A stretch of 64,000 nucleotides of DNA from Alkalibacterium olivapovliticus (GCF_003003275.1 NZ_PVTO01000007.1:51570-115569); one strand, 5' to 3'. Numbered from the stretch's first letter, positions 27,254 to 36,462 are shown. Notes: generated by a model not told the origin, from the letters alone. Made by a program: numbers and translations.

Positions 27254-27266
27254 ATGAGGTGGAAAA

Positions 27267-28370
27267 ATGAATAATGATGAAAAAATGATGAAAAGAGCTC
27301 TTGAACTGGCCAGTAATGGACGTGGATTTACGGCTCCAAACCCGATGGTGGGGGCTGTCATTGTGAAAGACGGAAAAATAATAGGAGAAGGCTACCACAA
27401 AAAAGCTGGAGAGGCGCATGCAGAAGTCAATGCGATCGAATCGGCCTCTGAATCTGTTGAAGGGGCAACGCTCTATGTGACACTGGAACCTTGTTCACAT
27501 TTCGGTAAAACGCCACCCTGTTCAGAACTGATCATTGACAGAAAAATAAAAAAAGTAGTCATTGCTGCAACAGATCCAAATTCCCTTGTTTCAGGATCAG
27601 GAATAAAGCAGTTGAGACAAGCTGGAATTGAAGTCGTCACAGGGATATATGAAAAGGAAAGTCACAAGCTGAACGAAGTGTTCAATTATTATATTACAAC
27701 TAAACTACCTTATGTGGTCATGAAGTATGCCATGTCACTCGACGGGAAGATTGCCACTGAAACTGGAGAATCAAAGTGGATCACTTCCCAAGATTCAAGG
27801 CAGCATGCCCGATATCTGAGAGCACACCTTTCCGGCATTATGGTAGGAATTAATACGGTACTGAAAGATGACCCGGAGTTGACTTGTCGTGTCCCAGCAT
27901 TTGAGAATCCGACACGCATTATACTCGACAGCAGACTTAGAATTCCGCTCGATGCAAAAGTACTGTCACATCAGCAGGACGCGCCCACAATCATTTTGAC
28001 AACAAGTCAAGCACCGTCTGCTAAACTGGATAAATTAAAAGGCAAGCACATTGAGGTACTAGTCTTACCTGACAAAAACGGACAAGTCGACTTGAAAGAA
28101 GCCATGAAAATACTCGGTGAAAAAGGGATAGACAGTTTACTTCTTGAAGGAGGAGGTACCGTGAATGCTTCGGCGTTATCAGCGGACATTGTCAATAAAC
28201 TGGCTGTCTACATTGCACCTATTCTCATCGGAGGAGACGGAGCACCTTCACCGGTAATGGGTAAAGGAATACAAAAAATGTCTGAGGTCTTTAAACTCAA
28301 CAATATGGACATCACCAGGATCAGAGACGATATGCACATCGAAGCGTATATTGACAGGAGGAATCAGTAA
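27267..28370 (+). CDS. ribD: Bifunctional diaminohydroxyphosphoribosylaminopyrimidine deaminase / reductase
   Basis: Second and third steps of riboflavin synthesis. 367 residues: an N-terminal zinc deaminase domain (His51-Ala-Glu53, Pro75-Cys76, Cys85) and a C-terminal NADPH reductase domain from about residue 147 (YVVMKYAMSLDGKIAT, LLLEGGGTVNASAL). GAGGTGG precedes the ATG. First gene of the FMN-controlled operon. Confidence 0.96.
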   Translation: MNNDEKMMKRALELASNGRGFTAPNPMVGAVIVKDGKIIGEGYHKKAGEAHAEVNAIESASESVEGATLYVTLEPCSHFGKTPPCSELIIDRKIKKVVIAATDPNSLVSGSGIKQLRQAGIEVVTGIYEKESHKLNEVFNYYITTKLPYVVMKYAMSLDGKIATETGESKWITSQDSRQHARYLRAHLSGIMVGINTVLKDDPELTCRVPAFENPTRIILDSRLRIPLDAKVLSHQQDAPTIILTTSQAPSAKLDKLKGKHIEVLVLPDKNGQVDLKEAMKILGEKGIDSLLLEGGGTVNASALSADIVNKLAVYIAPILIGGDGAPSPVMGKGIQKMSEVFKLNNMDITRIRDDMHIEAYIDRRNQ

Positions 28371-29018
28371 ATGTTTACCGGAATAGTGGAAGAAATTGGT
28401 GAAATCAAAGACATTAAAAGAGGATCTAAATCGAGTGAGCTGACAGTTAAAGCTTCAAAAGTGCTTAAAGATACGGTTATAGGAGACAGTATTATGACTA
28501 GTGGGGTCTGCCTGACTGTTACACATCTCGATCAGGATACCTTTAAGGCAGATGTTATGTCTGAAACACTGAACCGTACAGCACTTGGCAGCCTCTCGAA
28601 AGGAAGTCAACTGAACCTCGAACGCGCATTGAATCTGCAGACAAGACTCGGAGGGCATATGGTCAGTGGTCATATTGACGGAACGGGCGTCATCACGCGG
28701 TTTAGAAAAGATGACAATGCCGTCTGGGTGACGGTTGAGGCAGATAAAGCATTACTGCGCTATGTCATTGAAAAAGGATCGATCGCCATCGATGGCATCA
28801 GCTTGACAGTCGTTACTGTATCAGAGACTGAGTTCCAGGTGTCAATCATTCCCCACACAGGAGAAGAAACGACCTTGCTGAAACACAAAATTGGAGACAA
28901 GGTCAATCTTGAGTGTGACCTGATTGGGAAATATGTAGAAAAACTATTAGGCCTTTCTAGTCAGTCAGATAACAAAAATGAACTGACAGAAGCATTACTG
29001 AAAACAAACGGATATTAA
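28371..29018 (+). CDS. ribE: Riboflavin synthase alpha chain
   Basis: Dismutation of two dimethylribityllumazines to riboflavin. 215 residues with the duplicated lumazine-binding barrel: MFTGIVEEIGEI at the start, MTSGVCLTVT, and the second barrel from HMVSGHIDGTG to ISLTVV. It starts immediately after the ribD stop; AGGAGG lies inside the end of ribD. Confidence 0.96.
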   Translation: MFTGIVEEIGEIKDIKRGSKSSELTVKASKVLKDTVIGDSIMTSGVCLTVTHLDQDTFKADVMSETLNRTALGSLSKGSQLNLERALNLQTRLGGHMVSGHIDGTGVITRFRKDDNAVWVTVEADKALLRYVIEKGSIAIDGISLTVVTVSETEFQVSIIPHTGEETTLLKHKIGDKVNLECDLIGKYVEKLLGLSSQSDNKNELTEALLKTNGY

Positions 29019-29041
29019 ATCAGAGAGACAGGAGTGAGCTT

Positions 29042-30235
29042 ATGTTTGATAGAATCGAAGAGTTGCTGGAAGATTTAAAACAAGGAAAGAATGTTATTAT
29101 TGTCGATGACGAGGACAGGGAGAACGAAGGTGACATAGTCTGTGCGGCTGAATTTGCAACACCTGAAAATGTCAATTTCATGGCAAAATATGCCAGAGGG
29201 CTGATTTGTATTCCGATGACGAAGGACTATACAAAAAAACTGGGATTATCTCAGATGAGCCTTTATAACACAGATGACCATACGACTGCTTTTACAGTAT
29301 CGATCGATTACGTTACAACAGAGACAGGTATTTCTGCTGCTGAACGGTCACTGACAGCAATGAAAACGGTCGCCGAAGACAGTAAACCGGAAGACTTTAA
29401 AAGACCCGGTCATATGTTTCCACTGGAAGCAGTAGACGGCGGTATTTTAGCGCGAAACGGCCATACTGAAGCTACTGTGGATCTGATGAGACTGGCAGGT
29501 CTAAAACCGGCTGGCTTGTGCTGTGAAATCATGAATGATGATGGCACAATGGCCAGACGAGATGACCTGATCGCTTTTTCTAAAGAGCATGATATGAAAA
29601 TTGGAACGATCACCGATCTGATCGATTATCGTAAAGCACATGAACAAGTAATTTTCAGGGAGTCTCAGGCGAAGCTGCCAACTAAGTTTGGAGAGTTCGA
29701 CATCTATGCCTATGAACATAAATTTACTGGAGAACATCACATAGCGCTTGTAAAAGGAACTATAGATGATGGTGAGCCCGTTCTCGCACGTATTCATTCT
29801 GAGTGTTTGACAGGAGATGTCTTCGGATCAAAAAAATGTGATTGTGGTCAGCAGCTGGATTCGGCTTTAGAAAAAATCGCTGAAGAAGGCCGAGGTGTGC
29901 TGCTTTATATGCGTCAGGAAGGAAGAGGGATCGGGCTGGTCAATAAAATAAAAGCCTATGCGCTCCAGGATCAGGGGCACGATACAATCCAGGCCAACAC
30001 GCTGTTGGGTTTCCCGGTCGATCTAAGAGAATATTATGAATGCAAGCAGATCTTTGATGACCTGGGAGTCAGCCGGCTGAATCTGATGACGAATAATCCG
30101 CTCAAAGTCTCAAGTCTGGATAAATATGGATTGACAGTGGAAAAACGTATCCCGATTCAAATGGATCTCTATGATGAAGATACAGCTTATCTCCGGACAA
30201 AAAAAGAAAAAATGGGTCACTATTTAGAATACTGA
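29042..30235 (+). CDS. ribBA: Dihydroxybutanone-phosphate synthase / GTP cyclohydrolase II
   Basis: Supplies both riboflavin precursors. 397 residues: an N-terminal DHBP synthase domain ([10 protein letters not shown] near residue 22, [14 protein letters not shown]) and a C-terminal GTP cyclohydrolase II domain whose zinc ligands are Cys255, Cys266 and Cys268, followed by [15 protein letters not shown] precedes the ATG. Confidence 0.96.
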   Translation: MFDRIEELLEDLKQGKNVIIVDDEDRENEGDIVCAAEFATPENVNFMAKYARGLICIPMTKDYTKKLGLSQMSLYNTDDHTTAFTVSIDYVTTETGISAAERSLTAMKTVAEDSKPEDFKRPGHMFPLEAVDGGILARNGHTEATVDLMRLAGLKPAGLCCEIMNDDGTMARRDDLIAFSKEHDMKIGTITDLIDYRKAHEQVIFRESQAKLPTKFGEFDIYAYEHKFTGEHHIALVKGTIDDGEPVLARIHSECLTGDVFGSKKCDCGQQLDSALEKIAEEGRGVLLYMRQEGRGIGLVNKIKAYALQDQGHDTIQANTLLGFPVDLREYYECKQIFDDLGVSRLNLMTNNPLKVSSLDKYGLTVEKRIPIQMDLYDEDTAYLRTKKEKMGHYLEY

Positions 30236-30272
30236 TACGCTTTAAAACAATAGGACATGGAGGAATATAGAA

Positions 30273-30737
30273 ATGAATACAATTGAAGGACAACTAATCG
30301 CAAGTGATTTAAAAATAGGGATAGTCGTAGCACGCTTTAATGATTTTATCGGTTCCCGTTTACTGGATGGTGCTGTTGATACATTGAAAAGACATGGGAT
30401 GAAAGAATCTGACATTACAGTCGCTTGGGTACCGGGTGCTTATGAAATCCCGCTTATCGCCAAGAAGATGGCTGCTTCGGGTAAATATGATGCTGTTATT
30501 ACATTAGGCGCCGTTATCAGAGGGGCTACGTCTCATTATGATATCGTCTGTTCGGAAGCGGCTAAAGGCGTTTCTGCAGCTGCCGACAGCACAGGCGTTC
30601 CAGTCATGTTTGGTGTTCTGACCGTCGATTCGATTGAACAGGCCATCGAACGTGCTGGGACAAAAGCAGGGAACAAAGGAGCAGAAGTCGCTGTTGGGGC
30701 AATTGAAATGGCCAATCTGGTCAAGCAGCTATCGTAA
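30273..30737 (+). CDS. ribH: 6,7-dimethyl-8-ribityllumazine synthase
   Basis: 154 residues. Typical motifs are [34 protein letters not shown] and [24 protein letters not shown], which build the icosahedral or pentameric enzyme. GGAGGA precedes the ATG. Its stop overlaps the start of the next gene (TAATG). Confidence 0.97.
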   Translation: MNTIEGQLIASDLKIGIVVARFNDFIGSRLLDGAVDTLKRHGMKESDITVAWVPGAYEIPLIAKKMAASGKYDAVITLGAVIRGATSHYDIVCSEAAKGVSAAADSTGVPVMFGVLTVDSIEQAIERAGTKAGNKGAEVAVGAIEMANLVKQLS

Positions 30738-31399
30738 TGGAAAAGCTTACCAGCGTAAAAACAATTGTTTTTGATTACGATGGCACACTTCATGATAGCA
30801 GAGAAATTTATATTCCCGCCTTTAAGCGGGCGTATGACTATTTGGTCGAACAGAAGAAAGCTGCTCCCAGAGACTGGAAAGATGAAGAGATCACTCAGTG
30901 GCTGGGATACAGTAAGCAGGACATGTGGCAGCTCTTCATGCCGGATCTCGAAGATACGGTTCAGCAGAAAGCGTCACATCTAATTGGTGAAACAATGCAG
31001 ACTAAATTACTGAATAATGAAGCAAAGGTGTATCCGAGAGCTTTAGAGACCTTAAAATACCTTAAAGATAAAGGGTACACGATGCTTTTTTTAAGTAACT
31101 GTTCGATTGACTATATGGAGCAGCACAATGAGCTGTTTGGTCTGGATCAGTATTTTTCGAAACTGCTTTGCACAGAGCAGTTTAACTTTAAAAAAAGCAA
31201 AAAAGAGATCATGAAAATTGTCAAACAGGACTATGAAGAGGATTTTGTTGTAATTGGAGACCGATTTCAGGATATTGAAGTAGGCGAACTTGATGGGTTT
31301 TATTCTATTGGATGCCAGTATGGGTTTGGTAAAATAGGAGAGCTGAAGGCTTCAGATTTAGTGATAAATGATATCAGCGAATTGAAACACTTCCTTTAA
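30737..31399 (+). CDS. HAD-superfamily phosphatase (subfamily IA-like), coupled to ribH
   Basis: 220 residues with HAD motif I FDYDGT (nucleophile Asp13, acid Asp15), motif II FLSNCS, motif III Lys in FNFKKSKKE and motif IV VIGDRFQDIEVG; a helical cap lies between motifs I and II. The ATG overlaps the ribH stop, so translation is coupled to the riboflavin operon. The operon lacks the enzyme that removes phosphate from 5-amino-6-ribitylamino-uracildione 5'-phosphate, which in other bacteria is a HAD protein (YigB, YcsE). This is a good candidate for that step; promiscuous phosphatase activity is the alternative. Confidence 0.88.
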   Translation: MEKLTSVKTIVFDYDGTLHDSREIYIPAFKRAYDYLVEQKKAAPRDWKDEEITQWLGYSKQDMWQLFMPDLEDTVQQKASHLIGETMQTKLLNNEAKVYPRALETLKYLKDKGYTMLFLSNCSIDYMEQHNELFGLDQYFSKLLCTEQFNFKKSKKEIMKIVKQDYEEDFVVIGDRFQDIEVGELDGFYSIGCQYGFGKIGELKASDLVINDISELKHFL

Positions 31400-31459
31400 T
31401 TTAAAAAGCTTGATGAGATTCTGCGTACAGTGTACGTTTCTCATCAAGCTTTTTAAATT
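31398..31459. terminator. Bidirectional terminator spanning both stop codons
   Basis: A perfect 21-bp stem (arms 31398-31418 and 31439-31459, core AAAAAGCTTGATGAGA) with an inner CGTAC/GTACG hairpin. It contains the end of the HAD gene and the stop of the convergent ZIP-like gene. Confidence 0.92.
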
Positions 31460-32175
31460 AAAATAAACAGAAATCCGGCTGAACATACGCCTAGAAGAAA
31501 CCCCTCCAGATTACCATCCCGTTCAGATGGTAATTCGTGTTTGATCACATTTAAAGTCATGGCACCAGCCACAAAGGCTTCTACGCTCCCAATGAAATAG
31601 TCTGGGAAATTTGAAAAGACGCCGATGATAAACCCAATAACGATTGATACAGACAAAATATATCGTCCATACTGATCATAAACAGCCTCATGGTGATGAC
31701 GGAGGCCCCAGTCATTGGTGACAAAGTGAAGCGCAAAGGCAATAAAGAATATAAGTAGAGAGGTTGTCATCTCTTCCATATGAGTGAGCAGGTAACCGAT
31801 CATAGCATTGTATAGTGTAAAAAATCCAATATGAGACCAGAAAATATGTGATTCGATCAAGTTAGGGTTAGTGGTTTCTTCCGTTTCGTACGCCCGTGCA
31901 ATCAGACGATCCATTGTATAAAAAACTGTGAGGCCCATTAAGGCAATGATATAAAGGGCGTAATGAAGTAAATGCCCTTCTAGCCAGTGGATTTCCTGTT
32001 CCGCCAGAGCTTGTGTATGAGCTACCTGGGGCCACAAATGGATAAAGACATAGGCAATTCCGACACCAGCTGAGAATGATACAAATCGTCTAAGTAAGGG
32101 TTGCGGTAAAGAGAGATAAATGGAAAAAAAGTGAATAAGTACAAAGCCGATACATAATACAAAGGGGATCCACAT
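31453..32175 (-). CDS. Polytopic membrane protein, ZIP-transporter-like
   Basis: 240 residues with about 7-8 hydrophobic segments. FVSFSAGVGIAYVFIHLWPQ and the C-terminal FVAGAMTLNVIKHELPSERDGNLEGFLLG resemble the helix motifs of ZIP metal transporters, though the canonical HxxxE pair is not clear and a histidine-rich GLRHHHEAVYD loop is present. No SD is adjacent; the nearest (GAGG) is 30 bases upstream behind a hairpin. An in-frame stop just upstream fixes this as the first ATG. Metal specificity unknown. Confidence 0.7.
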   Translation of the reverse strand: MWIPFVLCIGFVLIHFFSIYLSLPQPLLRRFVSFSAGVGIAYVFIHLWPQVAHTQALAEQEIHWLEGHLLHYALYIIALMGLTVFYTMDRLIARAYETEETTNPNLIESHIFWSHIGFFTLYNAMIGYLLTHMEEMTTSLLIFFIAFALHFVTNDWGLRHHHEAVYDQYGRYILSVSIVIGFIIGVFSNFPDYFIGSVEAFVAGAMTLNVIKHELPSERDGNLEGFLLGVCSAGFLFILI

Positions 32176-32209
32176 AATTTTTTAAGCTAAACAGTTTTAG
32201 CTTTTCCTC
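32176..32209 (-). promoter_or_regulatory. Hairpin between SD and start codon of the ZIP-like gene
   Basis: On the minus strand the order is GAGG, two A, a perfect stem-loop AAGCTAAA-ACTG-TTTAGCTT, then AAAAAATT and ATG. If folded, the SD would be about 10 bases from the ATG in space; unfolded it is 30 away. Confidence 0.5.
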
Positions 32210-32357
32210 ACTTTCATAACGGGATAAATAAAGTGTACACTATATTTCAAAATAATCCTATTAGACAGTCAGTCTTTCTTTAAAAAGCTTTCCTAGAGAA
32301 ACAACTGAATTTAGAGTATGATGAAGGCAGAAAACTACGGATGAATGAGGGATCGCT

Positions 32358-33263
32358 ATGATTGAAAAAGGGCAGACAACAAGCAATGATATAGTCTATG
32401 AGTGGATCATAGTGGAGGACTTCACTGAAGAAGAACTGGGTCGCTTCAGTAAAGCCCATGCTATCCCCCTTGATTTATATGCTTTGAACAAAGAGTCAGA
32501 CATCTCCTACTACAATGCTTTGGATACAGACCATCATGGACAATTGAATGTGCTGCACCTGCCCGTCTGGGAAAAGAAGCGATACGGGACGATTCAGCAG
32601 GCAAATTCTACCGTAACCTTTGTTTATTCTGAGGAACTGGTGGTGTGTGTTCTCAGTGGACTCGACAGCCAGTGGATGGCCGATCAGCTGAAAAGCCACA
32701 CGTCTCCTCACCACGCCATGGTTGAAACAATAAACTTGCTATATAATGATGTAGAAGACAGACTATTACTTTTAAAACAGTCTATTGAGGATTTAATGAA
32801 GGAAGCGAAAGAAAAAGCAGATAGAGATGTATTATTAAATGTGACTGATCTTGAACAGGAACTGGTCTTTTTCTCCAGACGAATCGATGATTTTGATGAG
32901 ACGATATCGCGGTGGTCAGAAGATTCAATTATCTTGAATACGACACAAACGAGCGAACGGGAAATAATAGCACTTCGAATAAAGAAAAGCCAGTATAACA
33001 GCCACTTGTATAAGGATTTGATTGAGTCGACTAGTGGACTGCTATCAGACAGTATCGATAATAAGCTGAACAGTATTATGGAATTTCTAGAATCGGTAGC
33101 ACTGGTCATCTCCATACCCACTTTGATTTTCAGCTTGTTTGGTATGAATACTGGGGGACTCGTAGGGAGACAATCCCCTTTCGGAACAGTGGTGGTCATT
33201 GCCGGTTCATTACTGTTGGGAATTGTAATGGCTTTGTACTTAAAAAGAAAAGATTATATGTGA
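32358..33263 (+). CDS. CorA-family magnesium/divalent cation transporter
   Basis: 301 residues: an N-terminal cytosolic alpha/beta domain, long coiled helices (about residues 115-225) and two C-terminal membrane helices with the selectivity motif GMN at 262-264 (followed by TGG rather than the usual N-E). The tail KRKD is basic as in CorA. GAGGGA precedes the ATG. The variant loop suggests the divergent bacterial branch; ion specificity is not certain. Confidence 0.87.
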   Translation: MIEKGQTTSNDIVYEWIIVEDFTEEELGRFSKAHAIPLDLYALNKESDISYYNALDTDHHGQLNVLHLPVWEKKRYGTIQQANSTVTFVYSEELVVCVLSGLDSQWMADQLKSHTSPHHAMVETINLLYNDVEDRLLLLKQSIEDLMKEAKEKADRDVLLNVTDLEQELVFFSRRIDDFDETISRWSEDSIILNTTQTSEREIIALRIKKSQYNSHLYKDLIESTSGLLSDSIDNKLNSIMEFLESVALVISIPTLIFSLFGMNTGGLVGRQSPFGTVVVIAGSLLLGIVMALYLKRKDYM

Positions 33264-33343
33264 AACAAACCTGAAATGATTTGAGAATTTCATCAGGTAA
33301 GGGTAAAGTAGGAGTAGACTACTAAATTGAAGGAGGAAAAACC

Positions 33344-33520
33344 ATGAATGGAAATAAACTGAGAAAATCATCAACTGACCGTATTGTTTCAGGTGTATGC
33401 GGCGGGATCGCTGAATTCTTTGGAATCTCTTCGTTAGCTGTTCGAATCGCCTTTATTCTGCTGCCATCGAACTTGCTGCTTTATATTATTCTCGCACTAA
33501 TTATGCCGGAAGATTACTAG
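33344..33520 (+). CDS. Small PspC-domain protein
   Basis: 58 codons encoding a single PspC domain: LRKSSTDRIVSGVCGGIAEF, then VRIAFILLP and a hydrophobic helix LLLYIILALIMPEDY. GAAGGAGG lies 7 bases before the ATG. PspC proteins take part in envelope-stress signalling and toxin resistance; such short forms are common in lactobacilli. Confidence 0.9.
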   Translation: MNGNKLRKSSTDRIVSGVCGGIAEFFGISSLAVRIAFILLPSNLLLYIILALIMPEDY

Positions 33521-33551
33521 GCAATTAAAGTCAATTTTAACACTCATTAAG

Positions 33552-33618
33552 CTAAAAAACTATCCCACTCCTGCATCACCCTTTTTACGGGGTATAGAGG
33601 AGAGGGTTAGTTTTTTAG
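33552..33618. terminator. Long bidirectional terminator
   Basis: A 21-bp stem with two mismatches (outer arms CTAAAAAACTA / TTAGTTTTTTAG) between the PspC gene and the convergent aldo/keto reductase. Confidence 0.85.
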
Positions 33619-33639
33619 TGTCCGGTATCTTGAAAACTG

Positions 33640-34461
33640 TTAACCGTAAATATTGCCGTCTAGCCTAGAAAGTGACGCAATAGCTTTCATATCCTGATCA
33701 GAAAGGTCAAAGTCAAATACTGTCAGATTATCTTTTTGACGGACAGGTGAACTCGATCGTGGAATCGGCATATACCCATTCTGGACGTGCCACCTCAAAA
33801 TGACTTGACCGATCGATTTGTCATACTGATTCCCAATCTCTCTCAATGTATCATTATCGAGCAAGTCATCTGCCATGCGATTTCCTAAAGGACTCCATGA
33901 CTGGGTCAATATATTATGTTCTTCATTTGCTTTTAGCATGTCATCCTGGGTAAAGTAAGGATGGGTTTGGATCTGATTGATTACCGGCATGACACCAGTT
34001 TCATCTTTCAGACGCTTCAGTTGATCAGGCTGGAAATTCGAAACACCGATTGAGCGGACAAGGCCCCATTTTTGAGCATCGATCAAAGCTTGCCACGCTT
34101 CAACAAATTTATCCTGTTTCGGGTCCGGCCAATGGATCAGATAAATATCATAATAGTCTAGACCCGCACGGAATAGAGATTCCTGAATAGCTGGAACAGC
34201 CAGGTCATACTGATGATACTTTTCAGGTAGTTTGGAGGAAATCAGTATTTCCTGCCTGGACAACCCGCTTTCTTTAACTGCTTTGCCTACAGTTGCTTCG
34301 TTCTCGTAAGCATAAGCCGTGTCTAAAAATCGATACCCATTGTTTAACGCCTGTATGATCGTTAAGACGCCTTTTGCGCCCTTCAGTACATCTGTTCCAA
34401 ATCCGACAGCTGGAACTTTCAATCCATCATTCAGCGTATACTGTAAAACGTTGTTTGTCAT
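33640..34461 (-). CDS. Aldo/keto reductase
   Basis: 273-residue TIM-barrel NADPH oxidoreductase with the full catalytic tetrad Asp47, Tyr52, Lys77 and His110 (LDTAYAYENE, SSKLP, LIHWP) and SIGVSNF, IPRSSSPVRQKDN at the cofactor end. The frame could start at a GTG four codons earlier, but the G-rich SD (GTGGGGG) overlaps that codon and fits the ATG at 34461. Substrate is a small aldehyde or ketone, not resolved. Confidence 0.92.
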   Translation of the reverse strand: MTNNVLQYTLNDGLKVPAVGFGTDVLKGAKGVLTIIQALNNGYRFLDTAYAYENEATVGKAVKESGLSRQEILISSKLPEKYHQYDLAVPAIQESLFRAGLDYYDIYLIHWPDPKQDKFVEAWQALIDAQKWGLVRSIGVSNFQPDQLKRLKDETGVMPVINQIQTHPYFTQDDMLKANEEHNILTQSWSPLGNRMADDLLDNDTLREIGNQYDKSIGQVILRWHVQNGYMPIPRSSSPVRQKDNLTVFDFDLSDQDMKAIASLSRLDGNIYG

Positions 34462-34846
34462 TCGTACCCCCACTTTCCAATTTATAAATTCAGTTTACCT
34501 CACAATGAAAGCGAAAACAAATATCTCGCGGTGTACTTATAATAGGATAATGACTATAAATATAAAACTTACAGTTTAAAAAGGAGAGGAAGAGGCACTA
34601 TGAGGATAAGGATGTTTGTGTAGTCAGCTTTTGTATGGTTCCATTTTCTTTATAAATAAGCGATAATGATAGATGGTATACAATGAAGCAAGGATCAATC
34701 CGCTTGCTCAGATGCTGATCAGTCAAACTAACAAAAGCAGTGACTTTAATTTACCTAATAGGACTAGATTGAATAGTATCTGTGAAAATTAGTTTGAATG
34801 TCAAAATAAAAATCTGCTATACTATTTCTGAAAAGGGGAAATGTTT
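34462..34846. other. Intergenic region with possible structured RNA and a 7-codon ORF
   Basis: AAAGGAGAGG is followed by ATG at 34600 and only seven codons (MRIRMFV, stop). Downstream, GTCAGCTTTTGT (about 34622) can pair with ACAAAAGCAGTGAC (about 34732) enclosing smaller hairpins (ATGG/CCAT, AGCAAG/CTTGCT). Whether this is an expressed RNA is unknown. Confidence 0.35.
34794..34823 (+). promoter_or_regulatory. Promoter of the MFS transporter gene
   Basis: TTGAAT, 18-base spacer, TATACT, with TGC before the -10. Confidence 0.7.
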
Positions 34847-36016
34847 ATGGAAAAATCATCAGTCAGATGGAAGGTCCTTCTAGGCGGTGTTATGATGCAG
34901 CTGTGTATCGGAGGAATCTATACCTGGAGTTTATTCAATCAGCCACTTGTGGATAAATTCGGTTGGGAAAGAACCGAAGTATACACTGCATATTCGCTGA
35001 TTGTCTTTATTTTTGCCTTTGTGACAATATTTTCGGGAAGACTTCAGGATAAAGTCGGTCCTCGCTTAGTTGGGACTATAGGGATGATTTGCTTCAGTAC
35101 CGGTCTGATCATCGTCTCACAGGCCACAACGCTGATGACACTTTACTTAGGTTACAGTCTGCTTGGCGGGATTGGAGTAGGCATGGTATACGTCTGCCCG
35201 CTCTCAACTGGCCTGAAGTGGTATCCCAGAAAAAAAGGGATGGTAACTGGGATTATCATCGGAGCTTTTGGATTAGGCGGATTTATCTTTAATTTTGTTT
35301 TGTCTGCACTGATTGCTTCTATTGGGGTTTCCCAGACATTTCTAGTTCAGGGTCTTGTCTATGCCGCTGTAGGGATTACTGGAGCTCAACTGCTTCGCGT
35401 CCCGGAATCAGATGGCGATCATCAGGTACTGGTAAACGAACGTGATTATTCTTCAAAAAAAATGCTGAAAACCAAATCATTCTATTTACTGTGGATTATG
35501 TACTTCACAGGCAGTTTGAGTGGATTGCTGATCATCGGCTTATCTCAGGATATTGCCCGGGACTTGGTTGGCTTGTCTCCCAGAGTCGCCGGATATGCAG
35601 TAGCTGTAGCAGCTATTGCCAATGCTTCAGGACGATTGGGTTGGGGAGCATTGTCTGATGTTTTTGGAAGACTGCGTGTCTTTACCTTGTTGTTCGGTCT
35701 GACTGCAGTATCTATGGCGGCGCTAAGTCTGCTGACGCTTAACGTGTGGACTTACTATCTTCTGCTGGCTGTTATAGTCAGTTGTTTTGGCGGATTCCTG
35801 GCAACCTTTCCGGCTGTCTGCAGTGACTATTTCGGGTCATATTACTTCGGGTCCAATTATGGCCTGCTCTATCAAGCGTATGGGATATCCGCTTTAGTTG
35901 GTCCACTGATGTTATCGCTAGCGTCTAGAGAAACTCAAGCTTTCCTATGGTCCAGTTTACTGGCAGTGGTCGGATTAGGGCTGACTTTCTTAGTCAAAAT
36001 ACCAGAAGCAGAATAA
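34847..36016 (+). CDS. MFS transporter, OFA (oxalate/formate antiporter) family
   Basis: 389 residues and 12 membrane helices. The N-terminal GGVMMQLCIGGIYTWSLFNQP and SGRLQDKVGPR (loop 2-3) match the OFA group; GWGALSDVFGRLR is the second-half loop motif. The ATG at 34847 is 8 bases from AAGGGG; the ATG two codons earlier is too close to it. Probable substrate: a monocarboxylate; no neighbouring enzyme confirms this. Confidence 0.88.
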   Translation: MEKSSVRWKVLLGGVMMQLCIGGIYTWSLFNQPLVDKFGWERTEVYTAYSLIVFIFAFVTIFSGRLQDKVGPRLVGTIGMICFSTGLIIVSQATTLMTLYLGYSLLGGIGVGMVYVCPLSTGLKWYPRKKGMVTGIIIGAFGLGGFIFNFVLSALIASIGVSQTFLVQGLVYAAVGITGAQLLRVPESDGDHQVLVNERDYSSKKMLKTKSFYLLWIMYFTGSLSGLLIIGLSQDIARDLVGLSPRVAGYAVAVAAIANASGRLGWGALSDVFGRLRVFTLLFGLTAVSMAALSLLTLNVWTYYLLLAVIVSCFGGFLATFPAVCSDYFGSYYFGSNYGLLYQAYGISALVGPLMLSLASRETQAFLWSSLLAVVGLGLTFLVKIPEAE

Positions 36017-36110
36017 ATCACAAAAAATCATATTTGACCTATTTTGCACCGGGCTTTCTTAAATTCACTGATGTCGCATAAATAGTCATTTTGGGTCTTT
36101 CTTAATTCTG

Positions 36111-36124
36111 TTCAAGCGCTTACA
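36111..36124 (+). promoter_or_regulatory. Candidate cre site over a promoter
   Basis: TTCAAGCGCTTACA matches the right half and core of cre with two left-half mismatches. It lies just upstream of an extended -10 TGGTATACT (TATACT at 36132). Confidence 0.4.
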
Positions 36125-36181
36125 TATATGGTATACTTTAGGTGACATATAAGTGCATGAATAGAGAGAGGAGGGCCAGTC

Positions 36182-36406
36182 ATGTTATTCACTGAAGTAA
36201 CGGATGAGCGGGCTAAAGATAAAAAACCGGGTGAAATATTAGCTATCGTGACAGGGATAGATAAAGCGATCATACAATCAGGGGTCCAGGAATACGGATA
36301 TGAAATGATTCTGCAGAATCCGGCTCTGTTAAAGGTGACAGAAGAAGATCAGCAGCGGATAAAAGAAGCACGCAGACTAGGTTATCTGGATGTAACTTTA
36401 TTATAA
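36182..36406 (+). CDS. Hypothetical protein, 74 residues
   Basis: Small soluble protein without signal or membrane segment. AGAGGAGGG lies 7 bases before the ATG, and a promoter upstream and hairpin downstream define a single-gene unit. Family not recognised. The possible cre site suggests carbon control. Confidence 0.7.
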   Translation: MLFTEVTDERAKDKKPGEILAIVTGIDKAIIQSGVQEYGYEMILQNPALLKVTEEDQQRIKEARRLGYLDVTLL

Positions 36407-36419
36407 TAATATTCAAAAA

Positions 36420-36462
36420 AAGAATAGAAACTGCTCTTTTAACGAGCAGTTTCTATTCTTAT
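36420..36462 (+). terminator. Stem-loop after the 74-aa gene
   Basis: A perfect 17-bp stem (AAGAATAGAAACTGCTC and its complement) with a 7-base loop. The T-run is short, so termination may be weaker on the plus strand. Confidence 0.75.
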
